Assembly (NCBI RefSeq): GCF_025457605.1 | Contig: NZ_JAMZFY010000003.1 | Span: forward strand, 56,677-120,676 | Source of the DNA: Haloarcula laminariae | GTDB lineage: Archaea; Halobacteriota; Halobacteria; Halobacteriales; Haloarculaceae | Length of the DNA stretch: 64,000 nt | Direction: 5' to 3' | In this document: one piece after another, positions 1-7,944 of the stretch | Position numbering within the stretch: position 1 is the stretch's first letter | How the letters are laid out: every line of letters starts with the position of its first letter | Position numbers and translations under genes: made by a program | Notes under the pieces: model-generated | Databases searched by the model: none | What the model saw: only the letters and a program-made list of their open reading frames with translations | What the model was told of the DNA's origin: nothing

Positions 1-287
1 ATCCCACCGTACGCGAAGACGATCACCGCGAAGACGGGGGTAATCCACTCGCTGCCGGGAAACGTCGGGGCGGTGAAGCCCAGCCATTCCTGGAGAGTCG
101 GGCTGTAGAGCAGGACGGGAATCGAGAGGAGCGTAGAGACGAAGAACCGACGTCGAAACATCTGTTCGTGCCCTTCGTGCATCCCACCGTGGTCCCCCTG
201 GTGATGGTCGTGTTCACCAGAATCGGTGCTGTGATCGTGGTGCTCGTGCGTGGCAGACGAGTGGTTTGGAGGGGAATCAGCGTCCAT
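1..287 (-). CDS. Heavy-metal P-type ATPase, N-terminal fragment (cut by window edge)
   Basis: Only the first 95 or so codons are inside the window; the reading frame stays open to base 1. The protein starts MDADSPPNHS and has a His/Asp/Glu-rich tail (many HEHHDH-type runs, residues 13-42), then a basic RRRFF stretch and a first hydrophobic helix ending in a second one at the edge. A His-rich cytosolic head before the first membrane helix is typical of CopB-like copper/silver P1B ATPases in haloarchaea. The catalytic domains are outside the window, so the metal is inferred. The ATG at 285-287 is the only good start after the intergenic gap. Confidence 0.75.
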   Translation of the reverse strand, partial: MDADSPPNHSSATHEHHDHSTDSGEHDHHQGDHGGMHEGHEQMFRRRFFVSTLLSIPVLLYSPTLQEWLGFTAPTFPGSEWITPVFAVIVFAYGG

Positions 288-343
288 CGTGAGACCTCAC
301 ATCAGGTTCTCTCTCTACCTACTCGGGCGGGTGTGAAATACCC

Positions 344-598
344 CTACGCCGACCGAGGGTACAGCAAGCAACCTGCGTAACAGCAATTGCCGTCGTCGGG
401 TGACCACACACACGCATTCCCCGTTGTCAGCTCGTTCTCGTCGATATACGTTGAGAGACAGGCATAATTGCAAAAGTACTCGGGCGAGCCACAGTCGTCG
501 GCACAGTCGCGAACACAGATAGGATCGTGATCGGAAATACGCGATCCACAGTACGTACACGTCTCGTCCACATCGGGTGTTGCGACCGTCGTAGACAT
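344..598 (-). CDS. Small cysteine-rich putative zinc- or copper-binding protein
   Basis: An 84-residue protein with ten cysteines: a CTYCG pair near residue 14, then CVRDCADDC, a CNYAC pair, and a CC pair near the C-terminus. The pattern CxxC...C...C...FCxxxC resembles short treble-clef or TRASH-like metal-binding domains, which in archaea often go with metal ATPases; the gene sits directly upstream of one and in the same direction. I do not recognise a named family. The role as a metal sensor or chaperone is inferred from composition and neighbour only. Confidence 0.6.
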   Translation of the reverse strand: MSTTVATPDVDETCTYCGSRISDHDPICVRDCADDCGSPEYFCNYACLSTYIDENELTTGNACVWSPDDGNCCYAGCLLYPRSA

Positions 599-820
599 AC
601 CTCTACTAGGGCGGAGAGCTACTGAAAGAGTTTCGTAGAGAATCTGGTTGACGTATAAGCGACGTCGACCGGTCGCTGTTGACTATCTCCTCGGTGGGAA
701 TCCGTCGAATGGATCCAATATCTCAAAAGTATCAGCACCTCTGAGCCTTGTTTTATAAACAGAAACGAGCATCAAGTAGGAGACTCTATATTCAACCGAG
801 AACACTCTCAGGGGATAATT

Positions 821-1192
821 ATGCCAACCACTTCAACCGATAACCAACTCGTCACGATCGTCCTCGTCGTCCTTGGTGCCCTGCTCATTCTCCCCGTCCT
901 CTTCATGGGATTTGGGATGATGGGATTCGGCCCGATGATGGGTGGAATGTGGGGTGGTCATATGTGGGGTGACGGAACAGTTCCCGGATGGATGGTCCTC
1001 GTCGGCCTACTGATGCAGCTGCTGTTCATCGCTGCCATCGTCGGCGCAGGGTACCTCATCTATCGCGCAGTGGCCACCTCTAATAGCGGGACTGATCAAG
1101 CCCTCGAGGAGCTCCGGCTCGCCTACGCCCGTGGTGATCTCACGGACGACGAGTACGAACAACGGAAAGAGGCACTCGAACGAGACTCATAA
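821..1192 (+). CDS. SHOCT-domain small membrane protein
   Basis: A 123-residue protein with two membrane helices (about residues 10-35 and 63-88) separated by a Met/Gly-rich stretch (MGFGMMGFGPMMGGMWGG), and a C-terminal SHOCT motif (ALEELRLAYARGDLTDDEYE). SHOCT domains are short oligomerisation or anchoring modules at protein ends. The Met-rich stretch could hold copper or be only a flexible loop, but proteins of this type are common beside copper ATPases in haloarchaea. A TATA-like AT-rich tract lies some 60 bases upstream. It is followed 14 bp later by another membrane-protein gene in the same direction. Confidence 0.75.
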   Translation: MPTTSTDNQLVTIVLVVLGALLILPVLFMGFGMMGFGPMMGGMWGGHMWGDGTVPGWMVLVGLLMQLLFIAAIVGAGYLIYRAVATSNSGTDQALEELRLAYARGDLTDDEYEQRKEALERDS

Positions 1193-1206
1193 CTCGAAAA
1201 CCATTC

Positions 1207-1830
1207 ATGGCCACCACGGGAGACACAGCACCATCACTTCCGGTTCGAATAGGGCAGTACACGACTGCTGGCCTCTATGGATTGGTACTTGGGACAGTTC
1301 TCTGTCTCGTCGCTCTGTTCACCAATCCCGTCCCTGACCCATCGTTCCCCTGGGCCACGCTTCCTCCATCGCTGAGACTCCCGCTTCAGCAGCCGAGAAT
1401 CGAACACTGGCCGGTAACCTACACTATCGGCATCTGGCTGTGGGTTTTCTGCTTTCCCGCACTCTTCCTCGCTGGATACCGACGATACGGCGACAGGAAT
1501 CGTGGGGCAGCGGTGTGGCTCGTCGGGTTGCCGACTGTGGCAATGCTAGGCTGGACCACGTACTGCCGGTTCTTCTGGCCGAAGCTCCATCCTCCGACCT
1601 GGAACGCCCCAGCCTACACGTTCGTTTGCTGGCTGTACTGTTCGACCTACGACGTTATTTGGAGCAATGCGGCGTTCCTAATTGCGCTTCTCGGCGCCGT
1701 TGCCACGGTCCTGATACTGCAGCGTACACGCGGAACCAAGTATGCACTAATCGGGTTCGGCGTACTGGCCCTTCCGCTCGGCCTCCCAGCCCTCTACGTG
1801 GGTTCCCGACGAGCAAAGACTGATGGCTGA
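1207..1830 (+). CDS. Polytopic membrane protein of unknown function
   Basis: A 207-residue protein with about five hydrophobic segments (near residues 20-42, 72-92, 101-118, 150-170 and 180-198) and several Trp, Tyr and Cys residues in the loops. No catalytic motif is visible and I do not recognise the family. It starts 14 bp after the SHOCT protein gene, so the two probably share a transcript; the copper-ATPase neighbourhood suggests but does not prove a part in metal or envelope stress. It ends 10 bp before the convergent integrase stop. Confidence 0.65.
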   Translation: MATTGDTAPSLPVRIGQYTTAGLYGLVLGTVLCLVALFTNPVPDPSFPWATLPPSLRLPLQQPRIEHWPVTYTIGIWLWVFCFPALFLAGYRRYGDRNRGAAVWLVGLPTVAMLGWTTYCRFFWPKLHPPTWNAPAYTFVCWLYCSTYDVIWSNAAFLIALLGAVATVLILQRTRGTKYALIGFGVLALPLGLPALYVGSRRAKTDG

Positions 1831-1840
1831 CTGCGGTTGT

Positions 1841-3127
1841 TCAGCCCTGGGGCCGTGGTTCGATTTCGTCGAGTGCTTCTGTCGCCACATCGCCAAGTTC
1901 TCCGGCCTCAATATGTGAATACCGCTCTCGAACCATCTCTTCGGAGTTATCGAGATACCTGGCCGCCACCGTGTACCCGAACGCCCGGACAAGCACCTCA
2001 CCCATCCCACGTCGACCGCCGTGGGGAGCCAGATAGTCGTGTTTCGGATGGTCGATGTCGATTTCTGCGGCCTCCGAGAGTCGTTGGAGAATCGACCGTG
2101 CGCCGTCCGTCGTGATCGACGGCGGCCGAATGTCCTCATCGAGCGCCAGCAGTAGGTCACGAGCGTATTCGTCACGGCGCTCAGTAATCGCTTCTGGGTG
2201 TTCCCCTCGTTCGGCTAGCTCTTCCTCAACGAGCCCTGCGAGAGTCCGTTGGTCGAACGTCGGAAACACCGGCCAGCGCTCCGTCGGTGGGTCCATCAGC
2301 TTGCGGTAACTCCGCAGCGGCGAGATTACCGGATCGGGGAGACTGGCGGCGTCCCACTGCTGTTTCTTCCGGTAGACGTCCATACTCCCGTCGTCAAGGG
2401 AGAGGTCCTCCCAGCGGACGCCGCGCCGGCGCGGGTCGTTGGGATCCCGGAGCAGTTCCCCGACGCGGACAGCTGTGTACGCGAGGACGAACACCAGCGC
2501 CCGGTCACGAGCCGCCTTCAGCGCCGCGTAGCGTGCTCGTTGCTTGTCGAGGGGGTCAGTATCCTCCGGGAGTGTCGTGTACGCCTCAACGGCATCGCGG
2601 GCCTGTTCGTCGGCGTGGCGGGTGAGGGCGTGGCGTTGTTCGGACGTCCAAGCCTGCTGGTCACCGGGCTTGCGGCCGTCGTCCTCCGGCAGCGGCGCCA
2701 TCGCACTCGCCCGCTGCGCGTAGTGCGCCTCGAGATAGCCCTCGTTGACGCACCAGCCACACCACGCAGAGATATAGCGGTAATAGGTTTGTACCGTATT
2801 CTGTTTGAGTCCTCGATCCCCACCAAGATGCCGGGCGTACTCCCGGAACACGCGTTCGTCGAGGTCCTCGAAGGTGGGGTCGCGGCCGACGTCGTCGGGG
2901 ACAATCCCGATCCAGTCGTCGCCCCCGCGGTCGCCGGCGGCCCACTCAGCAAATCGTTCGAGTTCGCGGGCGGCGTTGCGTCGATAATTCCCGCCGTCGC
3001 CCCCGCGGCCTTTCCCCTTGTCCTGGAGGTAGCGCTCGAACGACTCGGAGAGTGAGGTCAAAGGCGTCTGTTCCGTCGGTGTATTCCGGTCCATGCTCTC
3101 TTGAAATGTTGAAATGTAGTCAGTCAC
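1841..3127 (-). CDS. Tyrosine recombinase (phage-integrase family)
   Basis: A 428-residue site-specific recombinase. The N-terminal half (about residues 25-160) looks like the helical core-binding domain. The catalytic domain has the first arginine in AYTAVRVGELL (about R219), a lysine in the YRKKQQ beta-hairpin, the HxxR box as APHGGRRG (about 368-372) and the nucleophile tyrosine in RERYSHI (about 402). The GTG at 3127 overlaps the stop of the HEPN gene by 8 bp, suggesting coupled translation; an internal ATG at 3094 is the alternative. No tRNA gene lies next to it, so it may be an element resolvase or inverter rather than a tRNA-targeting integrase. Confidence 0.9.
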   Translation of the reverse strand: MTDYISTFQESMDRNTPTEQTPLTSLSESFERYLQDKGKGRGGDGGNYRRNAARELERFAEWAAGDRGGDDWIGIVPDDVGRDPTFEDLDERVFREYARHLGGDRGLKQNTVQTYYRYISAWCGWCVNEGYLEAHYAQRASAMAPLPEDDGRKPGDQQAWTSEQRHALTRHADEQARDAVEAYTTLPEDTDPLDKQRARYAALKAARDRALVFVLAYTAVRVGELLRDPNDPRRRGVRWEDLSLDDGSMDVYRKKQQWDAASLPDPVISPLRSYRKLMDPPTERWPVFPTFDQRTLAGLVEEELAERGEHPEAITERRDEYARDLLLALDEDIRPPSITTDGARSILQRLSEAAEIDIDHPKHDYLAPHGGRRGMGEVLVRAFGYTVAARYLDNSEEMVRERYSHIEAGELGDVATEALDEIEPRPQG

Positions 3128-3629
3128 ACAGACAGACGCCGCCTTCCCGGATTTGGCTTACTGCAAACTGATGGACAGCGCTGGCGAGATCAGTCATTGC
3201 TTCCGCCTGCTCTTCGGTTGGACGCCCCCCGCCGTAATAACTCTCTGTCCGGTTCTCGCTGTAGAGGTCCTTCATCGCCTCTGCAGTCTCCCGCTCAAAC
3301 AGCCCGATCTGGTGGGCACGCTCGTAGCTGAACTGGTGGTCCTGAAAGTCCTGAAGCGTATCGTTCGTCATCGCGAGCGCGTACGCCTCGATTGACCGTT
3401 CGATCGCGCCGAAACAGACCTCGATGACGGCCGTGTAGTACCCATCCTGTGACTGGAGAGTGTCAACGACCTCGAGGAGGCGGCACGCTTTCGTCAGCTG
3501 TGTCTTCCAGTCTTCGTCGGCACTAATCCCGTCCTCGAACGCTGTTCGCCCGCGTCCGACCATCTCGAAGGCATCCTGTGCACGGTCGAGTGCTGTGAGC
3601 ACAGCGGTCGGGTCCGAGCCGTTACTCAT
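3120..3629 (-). CDS. HEPN-domain protein, probable toxin of a HEPN/MNT pair
   Basis: A 169-residue, mostly helical protein. It follows and overlaps (8 bp) a nucleotidyltransferase gene, the classic HEPN/MNT toxin-antitoxin order. The stretch ENRTESYYGGG near residue 128 resembles the R-x-x-x-x-YY catalytic-loop region of HEPN RNases whose partner MNT adds AMP to the tyrosine. HEPN proteins of this type act as endoRNases unless modified. The start ATGAGTAAC at 3629 is chosen over longer in-frame options because it gives the short overlap. The family assignment rests on context as much as on motif. Confidence 0.7.
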   Translation of the reverse strand: MSNGSDPTAVLTALDRAQDAFEMVGRGRTAFEDGISADEDWKTQLTKACRLLEVVDTLQSQDGYYTAVIEVCFGAIERSIEAYALAMTNDTLQDFQDHQFSYERAHQIGLFERETAEAMKDLYSENRTESYYGGGRPTEEQAEAMTDLASAVHQFAVSQIREGGVCLCD

Positions 3630-4329
3630 CAGAGGCTCCTTCCTCCAAGAGGAGGTTCTCGACGGTTTCGAAGTCATTCGTCTTGTAGACCAGAATCCCT
3701 GAAACGACGATCTCTCGGATGTCTTCGGTGTACGCCGGGATCGCCTGGACGGCCTCGACATCGATATCGTAGGCGTATCGGTCACCATCGAACTCCGTAT
3801 CTTCGAGGTCACGGGCAATGGCGTTCGCTTCTCGTTGGCTTTCGGCCCGCCCAGACCGGGTTAGCACCCAGAGATCGATATCGCTCCGTCGGTCAGCCTC
3901 GCCCCGGGCCACACTCCCATAGAGGATGATGCCGACAACGTCGTTGATGTTCTCACGAAGCTCCGTAACCGCAGCTTTGACGGGTTGATGATACTCTGGT
4001 TGGGGAATCCGGAGGATCGGATCGTCTGGAATCGACAGGCGCTGTCTGTTGATCTGGACGAGTCGCTGGTTGCTTTCGGCCGATTCGACGACCAAGTCGT
4101 TCGCGCTGAGAACGTTTACTGCCCGTCGGACGGACTGGTGTGAGTGACCGATCTGTGTCGCGAGTTCTCGCAATGAGAAGTCACTGAATCGGTGGTTTGT
4201 TAAAAAGAGAAGGACATCGCTCGTCGCCTTGTGTTTGAATAAAGTCGGATCTGAAGGGGGTATTGAAAGAGAAATAGCTGCCCCAGACGAATTCGTACTA
4301 TCCGTCTCGCGGTTCATGTGCCGTATCAC
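3622..4329 (-). CDS. MNT-type nucleotidyltransferase with N-terminal winged helix, probable antitoxin
   Basis: A 235-residue protein with two parts. Residues 32-95 form a winged helix-turn-helix (SLRELATQIGHSHQSVRRAV). Residues 115-225 are a minimal nucleotidyltransferase with the motif GSVARGEADRRSDIDLWV: G138-S139 and the metal-binding D150 and D152. Such enzymes AMPylate and silence the partner HEPN toxin; the DNA-binding head probably represses the operon. The promoter region upstream (4330-4400) is AT-rich. The gene heads a unit MNT, HEPN, integrase, all overlapping. Confidence 0.85.
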   Translation of the reverse strand: MIRHMNRETDSTNSSGAAISLSIPPSDPTLFKHKATSDVLLFLTNHRFSDFSLRELATQIGHSHQSVRRAVNVLSANDLVVESAESNQRLVQINRQRLSIPDDPILRIPQPEYHQPVKAAVTELRENINDVVGIILYGSVARGEADRRSDIDLWVLTRSGRAESQREANAIARDLEDTEFDGDRYAYDIDVEAVQAIPAYTEDIREIVVSGILVYKTNDFETVENLLLEEGASDE

Positions 4330-4417
4330 GGACCACTACTATAAAAACATTATACGTGAGTCGTAATCAGCCTAAATATTCATCTGCCAGCAATGGACGT
4401 GCGGAAAACGAGGTCCG

Positions 4418-4957
4418 TCACCTCCGGGCCTCACCACGTTCTGTCGCTGGGGCTAGAAAGTCCCACTCTCGGATGGCAAAACCCACAATTTCGATTCGCC
4501 GTTGGAGCTGTTCCCACTCACGCGCGATCTCTCGGCGACGACCCTCTTCGGTGACGCCGAGTACCTGGTCAGCGATCGTCCCGCGAAGTCGGTTCGGTGA
4601 CTCGACATCGAACTCGTCCTTCCATGCTCGGATCTGAGCATTCATCTCAGTGAGCCGTTCGGTGAGGTCTTCGACGGTGTGGTCGCTGTCCCGAAGGCGT
4701 ATGGCCTCCGTGAGTGCTTGACGACGATAATCGGGGAAGTATGTCGTGTGGCCCCCGGTGTCGTCACGGTGGAGGATGCCGTCGTCGACGAGATGTTCGA
4801 GGACGCGCTTGGTCGGCCCGTGTGACCAGTCTGCTTCAGAGGCGATCCAGTTTGCTGTCCGCGGCTCTGAAACCTGTCGGGCGACCATCCGCACCCGGTC
4901 TTCACCCGTGGATTGGCGTTCCATCGGGCCCTCGGAAATCGATTCACCTCCAGTCAT
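4418..4957 (-). CDS. Winged helix-turn-helix regulator (DUF7342-like)
   Basis: A 179-residue protein with an N-terminal winged helix (TANWIASEADWSHGPTKRVLEHLVDDG) and a C-terminal helical, probably dimerising half. The layout resembles haloarchaeal sensor-like wHTH proteins of the DUF7342 kind; I give that name only as a likeness. I choose the ATG at 4955-4957 because a TATA-like CTATTTTAT lies about 26 bp upstream (4978-4986), as expected for a leaderless haloarchaeal transcript; longer starts at 4981 or 4999 would place the promoter inside the gene. The target is unknown. Confidence 0.7.
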   Translation of the reverse strand: MTGGESISEGPMERQSTGEDRVRMVARQVSEPRTANWIASEADWSHGPTKRVLEHLVDDGILHRDDTGGHTTYFPDYRRQALTEAIRLRDSDHTVEDLTERLTEMNAQIRAWKDEFDVESPNRLRGTIADQVLGVTEEGRRREIAREWEQLQRRIEIVGFAIREWDFLAPATERGEARR

Positions 4958-5160
4958 ACAACCCCGTTCGTGCTGTGTCATAAAATAGGTCACAGGCATC
5001 TAGTCTATTACGAGGACTGCCCCCGCTATCTCCGCGGACTCGGCTGAAAAGGGTCAGAGAAATCTCGAACCCTGTTCTTGGCGGCTCTACCCCCGGGGAA
5101 GCGTCTTTCTGAGCCGATTGCAGCATTCGTGCTTCACCGACGGCGGCGGGGGACTTCAAA

Positions 5161-5192
5161 GTGGTCGTGATTACCGGCGTAATCAGGACCAC
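5161..5192. repeat. Inverted repeat with 14-bp arms in a gene-free stretch
   Basis: GTGGTCGTGATTAC (5161-5174) pairs with GTAATCAGGACCAC (5179-5192) with one mismatch and a 4-base loop. It lies in the 468-bp gap between the regulator start (4957) and the parA-partner stop (5426), which otherwise holds no convincing gene. It may be a binding site or a bidirectional transcript end. Confidence 0.6.
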
Positions 5193-5359
5193 CGGTGACA
5201 GAAGTCTCATAACCATTTTTCCTATGATAGAAGGGTTCTATCCCCCGAAATTCGGATTTGGCCAACGGTATAAATCATATGCCGCTATACCAAAGCCGCG
5301 ACCGCCGTTCGGACCCGGTTCCGAGAATAATCGCGAGACTGCAAGCAGATGGCTTGCTA

Positions 5360-5382
5360 CACAATCTGCATAATGTACAATG
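5360..5382. repeat. Outlying copy of the parA-flanking AT-rich repeat
   Basis: The sequence CACAATCTGCATAATGTACA has the same CACAATCT, TAAT and TGTACA elements as the repeat field upstream of parA. It sits just downstream of the parA operon, so copies flank the operon on both sides. Confidence 0.55.
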
Positions 5383-5425
5383 CGTCCGAAATCTGAATGA
5401 TAAGGGAAATCACCCAAACCCAATG

Positions 5426-5911
5426 TTAGTCGTTCGTAGCTTGCTCGCTCAGCATCTCCACAACTTCCTGAACACGTTCCTCATCGGCTTCGATACCACG
5501 CTCCCGGAGGATCTGGAGGGCGACCTCCTCACCGTGGTCCGCAATTACCCGGAGACACGCATCTTGGAACTCTCTTCCCTCAAATTCGGGAACATCAAAC
5601 ATAGAGCACGCAGCAGTTACCGATGATCGCATCCGGGTGACGCCATCCCACGTGTCCTCCCGGACATAGAAGCCGTGCATATCGGTCTCATCAAAGGAGA
5701 AGGCCGGTCCACCAGTGGATTCGTCCACATCCACCTCATCCTGCTCAGGAATGGACTCAGTCTCCGACTCTGTGTCCTCAGTAGTTATCTCTTCATCCGG
5801 TTGCGGTTCATCCTGGGTGTCAGTACGTTCGTCGTCATCCGATTCGGCTCCTTCCTCCGTTTGTTTGAGCTGTTCAGCGACGTCCCCGAAACGGTCGTCC
5901 TCATTAGGCAT
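5426..5911 (-). CDS. Acidic ParA-partner protein (putative centromere-binding or adaptor protein)
   Basis: A 161-residue protein whose first 75 residues are almost all Asp, Glu, Ser and Thr (disordered), followed by a folded part (about 80-158) with helical stretches such as TRMRSSVTAACSMF and EVALQILRERGIEADEERVQEVVEML. The gene overlaps the end of parA by 8 bp, the position of the small DNA-binding partner in type I partition loci. No helix-turn-helix or ribbon-helix-helix is obvious. The partition role is inferred from position. Confidence 0.65.
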   Translation of the reverse strand: MPNEDDRFGDVAEQLKQTEEGAESDDDERTDTQDEPQPDEEITTEDTESETESIPEQDEVDVDESTGGPAFSFDETDMHGFYVREDTWDGVTRMRSSVTAACSMFDVPEFEGREFQDACLRVIADHGEEVALQILRERGIEADEERVQEVVEMLSEQATND

Positions 5912-6776
5912 GGCTGTGTTCCTCCACGAGGTCCGCTAAGTGGTCGAAATTCGGGATCTGGTCGCAATCTTCGTCGAACTCCGAGACCGGCATTCCTTGC
6001 TTGAACGCGCGAGAAATCGCGGTCCGTTCGCGAATCCCTGGCTTCGGAATACTATCGATGGTGCGTCCCGAATCATCGAGGGCATCGAAGATCTCCGGGT
6101 CCACACGAGCGTACTCGGGGACGAATGAACCGAACTCCCGGTTGAGATTTTCAACGAGAGTCCGATGCTCGTTGCGTTGCCCCATTGTTTCGCGAATCAT
6201 ATTCGGAGTGACTGCGAGGATATCCAACCCGATATTCTGCCGGATTGGAGAAATCTGGCGTTCAATCATCTTATTGAGGCCGTTGATCGAGCCAGCACGC
6301 GGAATCAGCGGGATGATGACGCGCTGGACGGCGATGAGGGCGTTGTCGGAGAGTTTCCCACGGCCGCCTGCGGCATCAATTATCACGTAGTCGTATCCGT
6401 TTTGAATGAGCGGATCGACAACGTTCCGTCGAAGCTTCACGTCTGCGAACCGTTCGTCCTTCAGCCTCGTCTCAACATTCTCGAGCTCGTTACTCGACGG
6501 GAGGAGGTGAACGCCGAAGTCCGTCTCGATAAGCAGGTCTTCGGGGTCCTCACCATCGATAAGGGCGTCACCGAGGTTCGCATCTCGGTCGTACGCATCG
6601 TCGTATCCCAACTGGGTCGTCATGTGCCCGTCCTTATCCAGATCCAATAGTACCGTCTCATGGCCACGAGCAGCGAGTCGATCAGCGATGTTGAGCGCAA
6701 TCGTGGATTTTCCCACGCCGCCCTTGAGCAACGAGACAGCTGCTCCGGGGAGCCCTTCAAACTCGTCAGCACTCAT
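5904..6776 (-). CDS. parA: ParA family partition ATPase
   Basis: A 290-residue MinD/ParA ATPase. The deviant Walker A box KGGVGKST is at residues 18-25, followed by switch-type aspartates in VLLDLDKDGHMTTQLG and a Walker B-like YVIIDAAGG near residue 130. It has the short N-terminus of type Ib or Soj-like ParA, with no N-terminal DNA-binding domain. ATP-driven ParA moves replicons bound by a partner protein. It is the first gene of a two-gene operon, preceded by about 400 bp of short repeats that could be both operator and centromere. Its presence supports a low-copy replicon. Confidence 0.9.
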   Translation of the reverse strand: MSADEFEGLPGAAVSLLKGGVGKSTIALNIADRLAARGHETVLLDLDKDGHMTTQLGYDDAYDRDANLGDALIDGEDPEDLLIETDFGVHLLPSSNELENVETRLKDERFADVKLRRNVVDPLIQNGYDYVIIDAAGGRGKLSDNALIAVQRVIIPLIPRAGSINGLNKMIERQISPIRQNIGLDILAVTPNMIRETMGQRNEHRTLVENLNREFGSFVPEYARVDPEIFDALDDSGRTIDSIPKPGIRERTAISRAFKQGMPVSEFDEDCDQIPNFDHLADLVEEHSHA

Positions 6777-6802
6777 AGCTCAGCACCCCGTAAGAAGCGA
6801 AT

Positions 6803-7172
6803 TTTGTACATTTTGTAGGTAATGTACATTGGGTAGATGTTGAAGGTTGCGCGAGTTTTGTCGATAATGTACGTTTTGCACTGGTCATACGCGGTCAATG
6901 AAGCTCGTCCATCTTAATTCTGTGTCAGACAGATTGCGTACGCCATCTACACAATCTACATTTTGTACATTACGTAGATTGTTGGCACAATCTCAATTGC
7001 CATAATCACCGTCGACCCTACACAATCTACATAATTTAGATTATCAGCATTTCATACGTATTCATCGCAATCTTTGCCACCCACACGAGACAATTGAAGA
7101 AGCCCAATTTGCATTATCTACATTATTCACATTATGCAGATTGGCTATGAGATCTACATTCTTCAGTCATTC
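6803..7172. repeat. AT-rich repeat field upstream of parA (candidate centromere, operator or iterons)
   Basis: The gap between parA and the next gene is full of variants of CACAATCTACAT, TGTACA, TAATGTAC and GTAGATTG. The best unit is 6951-6982: ACAATCTAC (6951-6959) and GTAGATTGT (6974-6982) are perfect 9-bp inverted arms centred exactly on a TGTACA palindrome (6964-6969). Others are TTTTGTACATTTTGTAGG and AATGTACATT at 6803-6830, ACAATCTACATAATTTAGAT from 7022, and GCATTATCTACATTATTCAC from 7111. No gene is visible here. Confidence 0.65.
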
Positions 7173-7243
7173 AATGGGAGAGTCCTGAGTGATAGAGCTC
7201 AGACAGAGCCGTTCTACCCCGTCTTCTAGTAAGACTTTTAACT

Positions 7244-7263
7244 GTTACCGGATTATTGGTAAC
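7244..7263. promoter_or_regulatory. Inverted repeat GTTACC-N8-GGTAAC, putative operator
   Basis: GTTACC (7244-7249) and GGTAAC (7258-7263) form a perfect 6-bp dyad that ends 6 bp before the ATG of the AbiEi-like gene and follows an AT-rich TTTTAACT tract. AbiEi antitoxins repress their own operon by binding inverted repeats close to the start, so this is a likely autoregulatory site. Confidence 0.5.
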
Positions 7264-7269
7264 CACCAG

Positions 7270-7944
7270 ATGTATGAGGTTCTCGACGATACCGCGGCGC
7301 AGGTCATCCTCACCATCGAGAGTGGTGACTCCATCCGCCGTGTCGCCCAACACCTCCACACGCCCTACGAGACAGTGAGACAGGCCGTCAATCGGCTGGA
7401 AGACGCAGGCTACGTCCGCTATGACGACGGCCTCACGGTCGTCGACGAGCGCGTGCGAGACGCAGCGCTCGAGCTCGCCGCTGCCAGTGCCGGCGTCAGT
7501 CCACCCTCCATCGAGGAAACGTACGTCATCCCACAGTTCAGTGACTGGCCGTTCGCGTTCACGCGGATCGACGCCGTCTACGTGTGGACTCAGGGCGGCT
7601 ACCAGGTCGGTCGCGAGCCCGACGACTATCCACTGTTCCTGGCTGTTCGTGAGCAGGACGTCGACGCCTGGGAGACGTTTTTCGAATCGTTCAACCTCCC
7701 GACCGCATTCGAACGACAGCCCCGAGACGAGTTGGACGGACCGCTACAGATCGTCCTCGAGCCAGGCCCGTCCCTCGATATCGATCACGTCGAAGGGTAC
7801 CCGGTGATCCCGAGAGCAGAGACGATCGAGTATATGCGCGAGAACTACGCCCAGTTCCAGTCGGCACTGGCGATGCTCGACCGGATGTACGAGGATCTCG
7901 ACCTCGGCGTCACGTATCGAGAGACCGAACGGGCACAGCCATGA
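7270..7944 (+). CDS. AbiEi-like winged-helix antitoxin
   Basis: A 224-residue protein with an N-terminal winged helix (about residues 1-60, SIRRVAQHLHTPYETVRQAVNRLEDAGYV) and a C-terminal domain with WPFAFTRIDAVYVWTQGGYQ. It overlaps by 4 bp a nucleotidyltransferase gene, matching type IV AbiE-like toxin-antitoxin pairs in which the wHTH protein represses the operon and opposes the toxin indirectly. The ATG at 7270 is chosen because it follows the dyad and gives the same N-terminus as a paralogue at 23423. That paralogue has no toxin beside it. Confidence 0.75.
   Translation: MYEVLDDTAAQVILTIESGDSIRRVAQHLHTPYETVRQAVNRLEDAGYVRYDDGLTVVDERVRDAALELAAASAGVSPPSIEETYVIPQFSDWPFAFTRIDAVYVWTQGGYQVGREPDDYPLFLAVREQDVDAWETFFESFNLPTAFERQPRDELDGPLQIVLEPGPSLDIDHVEGYPVIPRAETIEYMRENYAQFQSALAMLDRMYEDLDLGVTYRETERAQP

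Noticed and set aside
2249..3055. A 268-codon open frame antisense to the integrase
   Set aside because: It is the mirror of a well-supported recombinase gene and has no motif or plausible start signal.
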